This document shows positions 5,056 to 5,268 of a stretch of DNA of 5,268 bases, piece after piece. A model generated the notes under the pieces. The model saw only the letters and a list, made by a program, of their open reading frames with translations, did no database searches and had not been told where the DNA came from. Numbering within the stretch: position 1 is the stretch's first letter; every line of letters begins with the position of its first letter. Made by a program: the position numbers and the translations under genes. Source of the DNA: Gammaproteobacteria bacterium (GTDB lineage Bacteria > Pseudomonadota > Gammaproteobacteria > DSM-19610); assembly GCA_011371465.1 (NCBI GenBank), contig DRQL01000251.1, forward strand, positions 1 through 5,268, given 5' to 3'.

Positions 5056-5268
5056 TTACAGCGCCGGCGTGGTAATGGTGAGTGCGGGTGATTTTGGCCT
5101 GGGCACCTTGTCCCGCTCGGTAATCCACACCAGGATATCGTAGTAGCTGCGGATGTTTTCCACGTAGCGCACCGGTTCGTTGCCGCGCGCATAGCCGTGC
5201 CGCGTTTTCTGGTACCATTTTTTCTGGCTTAACCGCGGCAGGTATTTCTTGACGTCGGTCCACTTGTC
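5056..5268 (-). CDS. mltF: Membrane-bound lytic murein transglycosylase F, C-terminal part
   Basis: Only the last 70 codons are in the window. The gene enters from the right edge and ends at a TAA (5056-5058). The peptide contains LPRLSQKKWYQKTRHGYARG and then NEPVRYVENIRSYYDILVW, which I recognise as the conserved end of the SLT-type lytic transglycosylase domain of MltF (YfhD). This periplasmic enzyme, tethered to the outer membrane, cleaves peptidoglycan glycan strands to give 1,6-anhydro-muramic ends. The catalytic glutamate and the N-terminal solute-binding-like domain lie outside the window, so MltF is told from other SLT-family enzymes only by this tail. After the domain there is a short proline-rich tail of about 20 residues ending in TPAL. 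No terminator separates it from panD. Confidence 0.82.
   Translation of the reverse strand, partial: DKWTDVKKYLPRLSQKKWYQKTRHGYARGNEPVRYVENIRSYYDILVWITERDKVPRPKSPALTITTPAL

Overview
The window is a GC-rich stretch of chromosomal housekeeping DNA. It most likely comes from a gammaproteobacterium: the poly(A) polymerase, pantothenate enzymes and MltF-type transglycosylase all resemble the gammaproteobacterial versions, and a pcnB-folK-pan gene cluster is typical of that class. I cannot name a genus. I see no mobile element, CRISPR array, prophage gene or obvious novel system. The points of interest are regulatory.

Layout. Bases 1-268 hold no convincing protein gene. They contain several short inverted repeats, and the strongest is a hairpin at 195-230 followed by a short T run. 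A tRNA-Glu with anticodon CTC and an encoded CCA end lies on the minus strand at 269-343. Between it and pcnB are only 72 bases, which appear to hold two divergent promoters sharing nearly the same -10 hexamer. The plus strand then carries pcnB (poly(A) polymerase I), folK (HPPK, folate synthesis), a deoxynucleoside kinase, panB and panC. These are tightly packed: pcnB/folK overlap by 8 bp, folK/kinase are 17 bp apart, kinase/panB overlap by 8 bp and panB/panC overlap by 1 bp. An 88-bp gap with its own good sigma70-type promoter precedes panD. The window ends in the 3' part of a convergent minus-strand mltF-like gene whose stop codon is 4 bp from that of panD.

How the genes fit together. PanB, PanC and PanD supply the three steps needed to make pantothenate: ketopantoate formation, beta-alanine formation and their ligation. 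PanB draws its one-carbon unit from 5,10-methylene-tetrahydrofolate, and FolK makes the precursor of that cofactor, so folK and panB are metabolically linked. The kinase salvages deoxynucleosides. PcnB adds 3' A tails to RNA and heads the operon, possibly with deliberately weak translation: a GTG start, poorly placed Shine-Dalgarno sequence and an overlapping four-codon leader ORF. Separate transcription of panD would let the beta-alanine branch be set independently of the rest.
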